DNA of 64,000 nt from NCBI RefSeq assembly GCF_023657445.1, contig NZ_JAGTWY010000001.1, positions 372,001 to 436,000 on the forward strand, given 5' to 3'. The position numbers were made by a program, and so were the translations under genes. Below are positions 27,010-35,211 of the stretch, in pieces. The notes below the pieces were generated by a model. The model ran no database searches. It saw nothing but the letters and a program-made list of their open reading frames with translations, and was not told the DNA's origin. Origin of the DNA: Marinobacter sediminum (lineage in GTDB: Bacteria > Pseudomonadota > Gammaproteobacteria > Pseudomonadales > Oleiphilaceae). The number at the start of each line of letters is the position of its first letter. Within the stretch, counting starts at the first letter, position 1.

Positions 27010-27123
27010 GGAGTCGGCGGAAGGGTATTTCTGAAACACGCTCCTGGCGGCACATCCATGTGATGCTTGGGCTCCGCCATCCATGGCTCCGCACAGTTTC
27101 AGAAATACCCTTTCGCTGACTCC
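27010..27123. repeat. Cloverleaf-type palindromic repeat, copy A
   Basis: The outer arms 27010-27037 and 27096-27123 pair over 28 bp with two G-T wobbles. The 58-nt interior contains two short hairpins with CC loops: CACATCCATGTG (27051-27062) and GCCATCCATGGC (27076-27087). Copies B (36016-36124) and C (41006-41113) have the same layout and a related core but different arm sequences. It lies between the acyl-CoA dehydrogenase and SDR genes of one operon, so the transcript would carry the structure. Confidence 0.85.
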
Positions 27124-27176
27124 ATTGTGCTTCGGAGTTGGCTTCGGTTTTTAACAAATAGGCAGTGGGGAACACC

Positions 27177-27998
27177 ATGACACAGCGAGTATTCATAACA
27201 GGCGGCGCGAGCGGACTCGGTCGTGCCATCGCACTGCGTTACGCCAAAGACGGCGCCAAAGTCTGTATCGGTGACATTAACCCGGAGCAGGGTGCCAGTG
27301 TTGAACAGGAAATCAACAACGCAGGTGGCGAAGGCTACTTCGTGGAATGCGATGTTCGCCGCCTGACCGATCTGGAGAAGATCTGCGACGATCTGACCAC
27401 CAAATGGGGTGGCGTGGATGTTGTCGTGAACAATGCGGGCGTTGCCTCTGCAGGCTCTATTGAAGACACCACCATGGCAGACTGGGAATGGATCCTGGAC
27501 ATCAACGTTCTGGGTGTCGTTCGTGGCTGTAAGGCCTTTACACCCCAGTTCAAGAAGCAGGGTTCCGGCACGTTTGTGAACATCGCCTCCATGGCAGGCC
27601 TGATGCTTGCGCCGCTGATGGATAGCTACAATGTATCCAAGGCCGGTGTGATTGCCCTGTCTGAGACCCTGAGCCATGAGCTGCGTGATGCCGGTATCCA
27701 TGTCAGCTGCGTGTGCCCGGCATTTTTCCAGACCAACCTCGCCAGCAGCATGCGTTCCGATCTTCCCGGTGTTCAGCAGAACGTGAACAAGCTGATGAAG
27801 CGCTCCAGTATTACCGCTGAAGATGTGGCTGAGGACGTCGTGCGGTCAGCGAATGACCAGAGTTTCTGGGTTCTGCCTCACGCCAAAGAGCGCCGTATGT
27901 GGATGCTCAAGAGGCACGCGCCCAAGGCCTTTGACTGGCTGATGCATCAGGAAAGCAGGCGCTGGATGAAAAAGATGGGCGGTAAGGCCAAGGCCTGA
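27177..27998 (+). CDS. Short-chain dehydrogenase/reductase
   Basis: The 273-residue classical SDR has FITGGASGLGRAIA for NAD(P) near the N-terminus, NNAGVAS, catalytic Ser in IASMAG and YNVSK (Tyr-X3-Lys). It has a C-terminal extension ending in basic residues. The ATG at 27177 has GTGGGGA before it. It is second in the acyl-CoA dehydrogenase operon, but element A lies between it and the first gene. In the pathway proposed for this operon it would oxidise or reduce a hydroxyacyl/ketoacyl intermediate; that role is inference. Confidence 0.9.
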   Translation: MTQRVFITGGASGLGRAIALRYAKDGAKVCIGDINPEQGASVEQEINNAGGEGYFVECDVRRLTDLEKICDDLTTKWGGVDVVVNNAGVASAGSIEDTTMADWEWILDINVLGVVRGCKAFTPQFKKQGSGTFVNIASMAGLMLAPLMDSYNVSKAGVIALSETLSHELRDAGIHVSCVCPAFFQTNLASSMRSDLPGVQQNVNKLMKRSSITAEDVAEDVVRSANDQSFWVLPHAKERRMWMLKRHAPKAFDWLMHQESRRWMKKMGGKAKA

Positions 27999-28029
27999 AC
28001 CAGACACGCGAACAAGAGGAGAGCCCTGA

Positions 28030-29094
28030 ATGACCCAGATTGATGAGGCGATGGAGATCCGTGAAGGCGAAGAGCTGGACGTAGCCGCCGTAGACCGATT
28101 CATGAAAAAGGCCATTCCGGAATTAGCAGGCGAACCGGATATTCGCCAGTACCCGGGCGGTGCCTCGAACCTGACCTACCAGGTGGATTACGGAGACCGT
28201 TCCTACGTTCTCCGTCGTCCCCCTCTCGGCAAGATTGCCAAGTCAGCCCACGACATGCTGCGGGAAGCGAGGGTAATGAGGGCTCTGAAGCCGGTTTATC
28301 CCTACGTGCCGACTATTATCGCCATATGCGATGACCACGATGTGCTGGGTTGTGATTTCTATGTCATGGAGCGACTGAAAGGCATCATCCTGCGCCAGGA
28401 TTTCCCCGAAGACTTCGATTTGAGCGAGGCAGATACCCGCAAGCTGTGCCTGAACGTTGTCGACAAACTGGTTGACCTGCACCGTGTGGATGCCAGGGCT
28501 GCTGGCCTGGATAGGCTCGGCAAGGGCGAGGGCTATGTTCAGCGCCAGATTGGCGGCTGGAGCGATCGTTTTCGCAAGGCACGTACTGAGGATGTTGGTG
28601 ATTTCGAGGCCGTCATGTCCTGGCTGGATGACAAAATGCCGGAGGATATTGCCCAGGTTGTCATCCATAACGATTTCCGCTTCGACAATGTGGTGCTGAA
28701 CCCGGATAACCCGTTTGAAGTGACCGGTGTGCTGGACTGGGAAATGGCCACCATCGGCGACCCGCTGATGGATCTGGGCAACAGTCTGGCCTATTGGATT
28801 GAGGCAGACGATGAAGGTCCATTCCAGATGCTGCGTCGTCAGCCTACTCACCGTCCCGGCATGCTGAGCCGGAAGGAAGTGGTGGAGTATTACATGGAGA
28901 AGTCCGGCTTTCGGGTCGATAACTTCGATTTCTATGAAATCTATGGCCTGTTCCGGCTGGCGGTGATTGTTCAGCAGATCTACTACCGCTATTACCATGG
29001 CCAGACCAGTGACAAGCGCTTTGCAGCCTTCGGCCAGGCCGCCAATTATCTGGAAAAACGCTGTCAGCGCCTGATCGCCGAGAGTTCCCTGTAA
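28030..29094 (+). CDS. APH-type kinase (ACAD10/11- and LvaA-like phosphotransferase)
   Basis: The 354-residue protein has an aminoglycoside-phosphotransferase/choline-kinase fold: a nucleotide-binding beginning with QYPGGASNLTYQV, catalytic loop HNDFRFDN and metal-binding DWEMATIGDPLMDLG. The stretch around YVPTIIAICDDHDVLGCDFYVMERL matches the kinase part of mammalian ACAD10/11. In that family and in Pseudomonas LvaA the substrate is a 4-hydroxyacyl-CoA, phosphorylated so that an acyl-CoA dehydrogenase homologue can act on it. Strong GAGGAG site. Its stop overlaps the next start by one base (TAATG). Confidence 0.9.
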   Translation: MTQIDEAMEIREGEELDVAAVDRFMKKAIPELAGEPDIRQYPGGASNLTYQVDYGDRSYVLRRPPLGKIAKSAHDMLREARVMRALKPVYPYVPTIIAICDDHDVLGCDFYVMERLKGIILRQDFPEDFDLSEADTRKLCLNVVDKLVDLHRVDARAAGLDRLGKGEGYVQRQIGGWSDRFRKARTEDVGDFEAVMSWLDDKMPEDIAQVVIHNDFRFDNVVLNPDNPFEVTGVLDWEMATIGDPLMDLGNSLAYWIEADDEGPFQMLRRQPTHRPGMLSRKEVVEYYMEKSGFRVDNFDFYEIYGLFRLAVIVQQIYYRYYHGQTSDKRFAAFGQAANYLEKRCQRLIAESSL

Positions 29095-29783
29095 TGGCTA
29101 CGGTTTATCTGGTGCGTCACGGGCAGGCGAGTTTCGGAAAGGCCAACTACGACCAGCTGTCACCTACCGGCTGGGAGCAGGGTCGGGTACTGGGACGCTG
29201 GCTGGCAGACAAGGTGACACCGGCCGCCATTTTTGGTGGCAACCAGGAGCGTCACCGGGAAACCGTCGAAGCCATTGCCACCGGTTTTGGCACCAGGCTT
29301 CCGGATATGCAGGTGGCGCCGGGCTTCAACGAATTCGATCACACGTCGGTTTTGACATGCTATCGCCCTGAGTGGAGGGACCGTGAAATCATGGCCCGGG
29401 ATCTGGCGGCTTTTCCCAAGCCTGCGAGAGCGTTTCAGGAAGCCTTCGTTCAGGCAGTCCGTCGCTGGGCCTCCGGTGAGCATGACCATGACTACGAGGA
29501 GACCTGGCCAGACTTCAAGGCGAGAGTGCTCAAGGCATTTGATGACATGATTGAGTACGCGGATGGTGGTGATGTCCTGGTTGCTACCTCCGGCGGACCG
29601 ATATCGGTTATCTGCCAGCACCTGCTGGCCCTTGATGATCGGCGTGCGCTGGGCCTGAATGAGGTGATCGCCAATACCAGCGTCAGCCGGGTTCTTTATT
29701 CCGGGCCACGCTGCAGCCTGTCAGTTTTTAACAATTACAGTCATCTGGAAGCGGAAGACCCCGCTCTGGTGACGTTCCGATAG
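29094..29783 (+). CDS. Histidine phosphatase (phosphoglycerate-mutase-like)
   Basis: The 229-residue product begins with the catalytic LVRHGQAS (residues 6-13) and has the second His context near ATSGGPIS, with a longer insert than simple GpmB-type phosphatases. It overlaps the kinase gene by one base and precedes an SDR gene by 16 bp, so it is firmly in the operon. Next to a kinase that would make phosphorylated acyl-CoA it may be a repair or recycling phosphatase. The substrate is inferred from context only. Confidence 0.88.
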   Translation: MATVYLVRHGQASFGKANYDQLSPTGWEQGRVLGRWLADKVTPAAIFGGNQERHRETVEAIATGFGTRLPDMQVAPGFNEFDHTSVLTCYRPEWRDREIMARDLAAFPKPARAFQEAFVQAVRRWASGEHDHDYEETWPDFKARVLKAFDDMIEYADGGDVLVATSGGPISVICQHLLALDDRRALGLNEVIANTSVSRVLYSGPRCSLSVFNNYSHLEAEDPALVTFR

Positions 29784-29799
29784 CGATTGAGGTGAATGA

Positions 29800-30570
29800 A
29801 TGAACAGCAAAGACCTGTTTGATCTGAGCGGCAGGGTAGCCCTGATTACCGGCGCCAGCCGTGGTATCGGTGAGAGTATCGCCCGCACACTGGCGGATTA
29901 TGGCGCCCATGTGATTGTCAGCAGCCGCAAGATTGATGGCTGTGAGGCCGTGGCCAGCAGTATCCGCGAAGCGGGCGGCAGTGCTGAGGCCGTAGCATGT
30001 CACATTGGTGAGATGGATCAGATCGAAAGTATCTGGGCTCACATAGAAAAAGAGCATGGCAAGCTGGATATCCTGGTGAACAATGCGGCCGCGAATCCTT
30101 ACTTTGGACCGATTGAAGACACGGACCTGGGTGCGTTCGACAAGACGGTTGATGTGAATATCCGTGGTTATTTCTTCATGTGTGCCCGTGGTGCGCAGCT
30201 GATGAAAAAGAACGGCGGTGGATCGATCGTCAACGTCGCTTCAGTAAACGGTGTCAATCCGGGGCACTTCCAGGGCATCTACTCGGTGACCAAGGCAGCG
30301 GTTATCTCCATGACCAAGTCCTTCGCCATGGAGCTTGGCCAGCAGAAGATCCGGGTAAACGCGCTGCTGCCGGGCCTGACCGATACCAAGTTTGCCAGTG
30401 CGCTGACCAGCAATGAGGCCATTAAAAAGCAGGCCATGGCCCATATCCCGATGAAACGGGTAGCGGATCCCAGCGAGATGGCGGGTACCGTTCTGTACCT
30501 GGTTTCAGATGCCTCAAGCTACACTACTGGCGCCTGTATCAATGTCGACGGTGGTTATCTGACCATCTGA
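29800..30570 (+). CDS. Short-chain dehydrogenase/reductase, FabG-like
   Basis: The 256-residue classical SDR has ALITGASRGIGESIA, NNAAANPYFG, Ser in VASVNG, YSVTKAA and a C-terminal INVDGGYLTI end typical of FabG-like proteins. AGGTGA precedes the ATG. Last gene of the five-gene run. A 3-hydroxyacyl-CoA dehydrogenase or ketoreductase role would complete oxidation of the product of the upstream enzymes, by inference. It ends 2 bp from a convergent lipoprotein gene. Confidence 0.9.
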   Translation: MNSKDLFDLSGRVALITGASRGIGESIARTLADYGAHVIVSSRKIDGCEAVASSIREAGGSAEAVACHIGEMDQIESIWAHIEKEHGKLDILVNNAAANPYFGPIEDTDLGAFDKTVDVNIRGYFFMCARGAQLMKKNGGGSIVNVASVNGVNPGHFQGIYSVTKAAVISMTKSFAMELGQQKIRVNALLPGLTDTKFASALTSNEAIKKQAMAHIPMKRVADPSEMAGTVLYLVSDASSYTTGACINVDGGYLTI

Positions 30571-30572
30571 CT

Positions 30573-31472
30573 TCAGGATGACTCCGCAACTTCGGGAGCT
30601 GGTGAACAGGTCAGTGTCTCGAAGTCGCTATTCAGTTCTGCGGCACGATTACTCAGGTGGGTGAGATGCGTTGAGTCGCTCGCCTGAATCAACGTGAGCA
30701 TCAGGGTATTCATTGCGGTGCGGCTCTCGGCCATCATCGCCTGATAATCCTCGCCCCGAAATTGTTCCGATTCCGTTATCAGCCGTTCAATCTCGGTGTA
30801 AAACCCTGGGTCATTTCGTTTTTCCAGAGCGTCAAGTAAGGCAAGTTGCCACTTACGCCGCCCCTCCAGCCAGATCTCGGTTTGCCGGCCACGCTGTTCC
30901 GACCAGGTTCTGACGATCGCCTTTTGGTCGTCGTTAAGATCGCCCAACCAGCGCTCCACGCGCTCCAGCGTTCGCTCGGCACGAGCTGCTGCCGTGGCTT
31001 CCGGATCGTCGGCCAGGAACTCTTCTTCGAGCTCCTGCTGATTTTCCTGCATGTTTCTGGTGAGTTCGCGTACCTGGGCCTCGCTGAGGCTGGCAAGAAG
31101 GTTCGTGGCAATCGGGGGCACTCTTGAAAGCAGAGGCCCAAAGAAGTCGAACAACTGTTCCTGGTGAAAGGCGACGTCACTCTGGTCCAGGCTGCCCTTC
31201 CTGATGTCGGACTCCAGGTCGTTCAGCCAGGTTTGGTAGCGCGGGAGTTCGGTTGAACAGTGCCACTGGCGAAACTGATCAATGTCGATATTGAGCTGCT
31301 GCTTCTGGGCATCGGTGAGGGTGACATAATCTTCAACCCACCAGACAATTCCCCAGTCGGCATAGCGGTAGGCCACCTTGGTTGAACTGCAGGCCGAAAC
31401 CAGCAACGCACTGATCAAAAGCAGTGCGACTGTGCCACGCTTGACGATTTGAATGCCCCTCAGGACAGCCAT
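30573..31472 (-). CDS. DUF6279-type lipoprotein
   Basis: The 299-residue product has a lipoprotein signal with lipobox LVSAC (Cys near residue 28). The mature part is helical, beginning YRYADWGIVWWVEDYVTLT, the recognisable start of DUF6279 lipoproteins, then charged coiled helices rich in Gln and Glu. Its function is unknown. It is transcribed leftward, convergent with the SDR operon and divergent from the DUF2798 gene. Confidence 0.85.
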   Translation of the reverse strand: MAVLRGIQIVKRGTVALLLISALLVSACSSTKVAYRYADWGIVWWVEDYVTLTDAQKQQLNIDIDQFRQWHCSTELPRYQTWLNDLESDIRKGSLDQSDVAFHQEQLFDFFGPLLSRVPPIATNLLASLSEAQVRELTRNMQENQQELEEEFLADDPEATAAARAERTLERVERWLGDLNDDQKAIVRTWSEQRGRQTEIWLEGRRKWQLALLDALEKRNDPGFYTEIERLITESEQFRGEDYQAMMAESRTAMNTLMLTLIQASDSTHLTHLSNRAAELNSDFETLTCSPAPEVAESS

Positions 31473-31615
31473 ATTGACCTCGGGATAGTATTAAGTCTTA
31501 TCGCAAAAAGAGCGCAAGCTCATTATCATGCAATCCTTGCATCCCCTTAGTTTACGACAATCCGTCTTTTTCGGATGTTACCGATGCGAATCGGACCGCC
31601 TGAACGGGAGATATC

Positions 31616-31858
31616 ATGGGCCGAATGAAGTCTGCACGTATACGCCAACTCGTCTTCGGATTTTATATGTCGGGCATCATGTCTTTTTTGATGTCCGCCG
31701 TGATCACTCTGATCAATACCGGCATTGATCGGGATTTCCCCATGCGTTGGCTTGCCGCATGGCTGGTTGCCTGGGGCGTTGCTTTTCCGTTGGTTACCTT
31801 TATTGCACCGCTGGCAGGCAAAATGACAGAGGCTACCCTGCGCCGCTTCCAGTCCTGA
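31616..31858 (+). CDS. DUF2798 small membrane protein
   Basis: The 80-residue protein has two hydrophobic helices, about 12-31 and 44-68, and the DUF2798 pattern (FGFYMSGIMSFLMS, then WLAAWLVAWGVAFPLV). Inner-membrane location is expected; no function is known for the family. Stands alone. Confidence 0.8.
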   Translation: MGRMKSARIRQLVFGFYMSGIMSFLMSAVITLINTGIDRDFPMRWLAAWLVAWGVAFPLVTFIAPLAGKMTEATLRRFQS

Positions 31859-32015
31859 GACACGAGGCACTCAAACTCCAGAACGTAAAAAAATGTCAAT
31901 CCGTTTCATTTGAATCTCCGTAGATTGCTGATACGTACTATTCAGGGACTGAATTAGTGCAGGTTCGAACCACCTAACCCTGGTAATCAACCTCAGCGAT
32001 CGAGGATAAAAGACA

Positions 32016-33335
32016 ATGAATACAAAGAAACTGGTTTTGATACCTGCCATTCTGAGTCTTGGACTGGTTGGTTGTAGTGACAATGATGATGATCCAGCAC
32101 CAACTGCGAGTGTCCGAGTGATGCACGCGTCTGCGGACGCGCCTGCGGTGGACGTGGCGATTGATGGAGAAGTTGTTTTATCCGGCGTGGAATTTCAGCA
32201 AGGTTCAGGTTATCTGCCTGTTACTGCTGGCACCCGAGAGGTTTCGCTCCAGGTTGACGGTACGGATGTTTATTCTGAAATGTTCACCGTAGAAGCCAAT
32301 CGCTCATACTCTATTCTCGCCCTGAATGAACTGGCCAGCATTGATCTCGAAGCGCTTGACGACACGGAACGCAGGGCAAACAGCACCAATGATGTGACAG
32401 TGGTGCATGCTTCTCCCGATGCCGGAAATGTGGACGTGAATGTCACGGCAGCAGGTGCTGCACTTCCGATGATGCCGACTTTGCCAGACGTTCCTTTTGG
32501 CGCAAATGCGACGCTCGAACAGATAGCAGCCGGTGACTACCAGGTTCGAATCGCCGCTGCCGGATCAACCGATGTGGTTTATGACTCCGGAACGCTAAAT
32601 GTTGGAGCTGATGTAACTGCTGTCGCGGTGAACAGCCAGAAAGGGGCATCTCCTGTTTCATTGTTGGTATGGACCGAAACCCAGACCCCGGTCGCGGTCG
32701 TTCTGAGCAACAGCGCAGAGGTGAGGATTGTCCATGCGGTTGATGATGTCGATGTGGACGTTTTTGCGGGTGGAGAGGAACTGCTTGGTGATTTCACGTA
32801 CACCAGTGTGCAGGACTATGTCGAAGTTGGTGCCGGCATTCTTGATGTGGCCATTGCACCGGCGGGTCAGGGCATTGGAAATGCTATTGAGAGCCTGACT
32901 GATACCCTCACCCTTGAGCGCGGGGAGTCTTACACGGTGATTGCGGCCGGTGGTTTGAACAACTTGGCAGCTACTCAACTGATCGTTCTGCAAGACGAAA
33001 GGGAATTTGTATCCAGCGACGAGGCGAAGGTGAGACTGGTTCATGCAGCCTCAGCGTCCGTAGCGCAGCCTGTTGACATCTTTGTCGTTGCCGCAGGCAC
33101 GATGGTATCGGGTGACCCCGACTTTCCGGATGTCCTGTTCGGTCAGGACACGGGCTATGTCACGCTTGCTGCGCCGGCCGGCTATGATGTTGTCATTGCA
33201 GCCGACGGGACAACGACAGCAGCCGTGCCTGGAACTGATGGCATAACCCTTGGAACCGGTGGTGTCGCAACGGCCATCGCCCTGGGAGCATCAGGAGGAA
33301 ATCTAAGTGCCCTGATTCTTGACGATTTGCGTTGA
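32016..33335 (+). CDS. DUF4397 repeat lipoprotein
   Basis: The 439-residue product has a lipoprotein signal with lipobox GLVGC (Cys20), then an acidic linker. Four repeats follow of the DUF4397 theme, seen as RVMHASADAPAVDV, VVHASPDAGNVDV, RIVHAVDDVDVDV and RLVHAASA. Each is followed by beta strands and glycine turns. DUF4397 proteins are secreted or anchored beta-rich proteins of unknown role. Composition is strongly acidic with almost no Cys, suited to a marine exported protein. A clear terminator follows. Confidence 0.88.
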   Translation: MNTKKLVLIPAILSLGLVGCSDNDDDPAPTASVRVMHASADAPAVDVAIDGEVVLSGVEFQQGSGYLPVTAGTREVSLQVDGTDVYSEMFTVEANRSYSILALNELASIDLEALDDTERRANSTNDVTVVHASPDAGNVDVNVTAAGAALPMMPTLPDVPFGANATLEQIAAGDYQVRIAAAGSTDVVYDSGTLNVGADVTAVAVNSQKGASPVSLLVWTETQTPVAVVLSNSAEVRIVHAVDDVDVDVFAGGEELLGDFTYTSVQDYVEVGAGILDVAIAPAGQGIGNAIESLTDTLTLERGESYTVIAAGGLNNLAATQLIVLQDEREFVSSDEAKVRLVHAASASVAQPVDIFVVAAGTMVSGDPDFPDVLFGQDTGYVTLAAPAGYDVVIAADGTTTAAVPGTDGITLGTGGVATAIALGASGGNLSALILDDLR

Positions 33336-33367
33336 TAATCAGGTCAATATCAGTTTAGAGACCATGA

Positions 33368-33396
33368 AATCCCCGGCTACGGCCGGGGATTTTTTA
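33368..33396. terminator. Rho-independent terminator after the DUF4397 gene
   Basis: A perfect 10-bp stem, AATCCCCGGC (33368-33377) with GCCGGGGATT (33382-33391), has loop TACG and is followed by TTTTATT. It lies 33 bp after the stop codon and its right side overlaps the end region of the convergent dacB gene (stop at 33394), so it may serve both. Confidence 0.9.
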
Positions 33397-34950
33397 TTGG
33401 ATGGACGTTTCCGGAGAACCCGAATTGGCCTGGGAAATGGCCGTACCGGTCGGCGGCCTGAAATGCAGGGAATACAGGATCCGGTCCAGCACTGCCTGGC
33501 CATTCCAGGCGGGATCGTTATTGACCATGCCCACCACAGCCCAGGTTGTGTTGTGCTCATCCCGGGTGAAGCCGGCAATAGAGCGAACATCTTCGAGGTA
33601 ACCGGTTTTAATGCGCCCACTGCCGTCCATGCCGGTGTTTCTCAGTCTGCGGGCCATGGTTCCGTCCATGGCGATGATCGGCATGGAGGCCATGAGGTCG
33701 GCAGCGAAGGGGCTGTTCCAGGCATGTTGCAAAAGCTCGGCACCCTGGCGGGCAGTGATGCGCCCGTGGCGGCTCAGGCCGGCGCCGTTTTCGATCACCA
33801 TACCGTTTGTGTTGATGCCTTTATTCTCCAGCCAGTCATAGATCACGCGGATACCGGCAACCCGGTCGTCGTCTTCGCTGTCCATCCGGTTTTCGGCACC
33901 AATGGTCAGCAGCATCTGGCGGGCCATTACGTTGCTGCTCCATTTGTTGATGTCGCGCACCATTGCCACCAGATCCGGTGATGTGGTTTTCAACACCAGG
34001 CGAGCGTCTTCTGGAGTCACACCTGTGGCGTTCTCACCGGTAACGGTCACACCGATGTCGGCCAGCAGTGAACGGATCATGGATGCGGTGTATTGCTCGT
34101 GAGACAGAAGCGAAAGGTAACTTGTGGTTCGGCAGCCCTGGGGCAGCTCACCCTGAACGCGAACAGTGACATTGCCGTTATCGTGGTAGATCGGCTCCCA
34201 TTCAAAGCTCCTGCGACTCGGACAGGGACCATCTGCGGTAGCAGTCACGCGATTATCAATGACAACCTCGCCCAGCGCCGGTGTGCTCCAGGCCTGGGTA
34301 CCACGCTCGTCTGCCCGGACCTGGAAATGCAACAGGTTAAGGTTGGTCAGATAGGCCGAGGGCTCAACCAGGAAAGGGGCGTGAGGGTTGTCGCCGTTGT
34401 CTTCAAAGATCGGGAAGCCATCATCAATCTCGAAATAGCTACCGTCGAGAACCAGTTGACCATCAATGCGGGTGATGCCCATGCTCCGAAGTTCCCGGAG
34501 CGTGCCCCAGAGGCGTTCGATGGTGAGTTTGGGGTCGCCTCCGAAGCGAACGTACAGATTACCCGTCAGGGTATCGCCAACCATGTCGCCGTCGGTCAGG
34601 AAAGCGGTATCCCAGTGGTGGCTCGGGCCCAGTATTTCCAGTGCAGCGAAGGTGGTGACCAGTTTCATGATGGAACCGGGGCTCATCAGCTCGTCGGCAT
34701 TGATGTACTGCTCAATTCCCGGGCCATTGAGAGGAATGGCCGCCATGCTCAGGGCATTCTCGTCATGGAGGGATTCGAAGGCATAGTCCCGGACCTGATT
34801 GCTCCAGACCCGGGCAGAGGAAAACCCCGAATGATCATTATCCAGGGCCTGCAGGGTGGGGCTCCCGGCCAAAGCCAGGGCGGTACTGGCAGCCAGAGCC
34901 GAACGTCTGAAAACCGACCCCTTTTTACCTGTCGATGAAGCGCGTTGCAT
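33394..34950 (-). CDS. dacB: DacB, D-alanyl-D-alanine carboxypeptidase/endopeptidase (PBP4 type)
   Basis: This periplasmic class C penicillin-binding protein trims or cleaves peptidoglycan cross-links. The three active-site motifs are present: SIMK in MSPGSIMKL (SXXK), SSN in NKWSSNVMAR (SXN) and KTG in RIKTGYL. From ATG 34950 the product has 518 residues with a basic start and a hydrophobic signal stretch (SALAASTALALAG). An in-frame ATG at 35019 would add 23 residues before the signal, which is less likely. Single gene, convergent with the DUF4397 gene. Confidence 0.9.
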   Translation of the reverse strand: MQRASSTGKKGSVFRRSALAASTALALAGSPTLQALDNDHSGFSSARVWSNQVRDYAFESLHDENALSMAAIPLNGPGIEQYINADELMSPGSIMKLVTTFAALEILGPSHHWDTAFLTDGDMVGDTLTGNLYVRFGGDPKLTIERLWGTLRELRSMGITRIDGQLVLDGSYFEIDDGFPIFEDNGDNPHAPFLVEPSAYLTNLNLLHFQVRADERGTQAWSTPALGEVVIDNRVTATADGPCPSRRSFEWEPIYHDNGNVTVRVQGELPQGCRTTSYLSLLSHEQYTASMIRSLLADIGVTVTGENATGVTPEDARLVLKTTSPDLVAMVRDINKWSSNVMARQMLLTIGAENRMDSEDDDRVAGIRVIYDWLENKGINTNGMVIENGAGLSRHGRITARQGAELLQHAWNSPFAADLMASMPIIAMDGTMARRLRNTGMDGSGRIKTGYLEDVRSIAGFTRDEHNTTWAVVGMVNNDPAWNGQAVLDRILYSLHFRPPTGTAISQANSGSPETSIQ

Positions 34951-35211
34951 ACCGGAACCACCCTGATGGTCATTCAATGAGTTCTTATGCTTCAACAATA
35001 GCCCATCTTTGTCCGCCATACTATGCAGAAAACCTCTACATGACGTTAAAAAATGGCAGTAGAGTCGTTGTTTGTATTGAACTTTTGTGACGCCTTGTAA
35101 GTGCCCTTTTGAATCATGAGGTTAGGTGTCCAAAATTTAACGTTCCCGGGAGCCAATGGAAAATCGTCAGATTGCGTGATAATGGCGTGGTCTCCAACAG
35201 AAGGTTTATTT

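Noticed and set aside
27161..27170. GGCAGTGGGG shared before the genes after repeats A and B, possibly part of the repeat
   Set aside because: It serves as a ribosome-binding region in both, the spacing from the arms differs and copy C lacks it.
27099..27701. A 200-codon leftward frame opposite the SDR gene
   Set aside because: The rightward SDR has complete motifs and the leftward frame none; it also runs into repeat A.
31955..31975. GGTTCGAACC sequence like a tRNA T-loop
   Set aside because: No acceptor stem or anticodon arm can be drawn around it.
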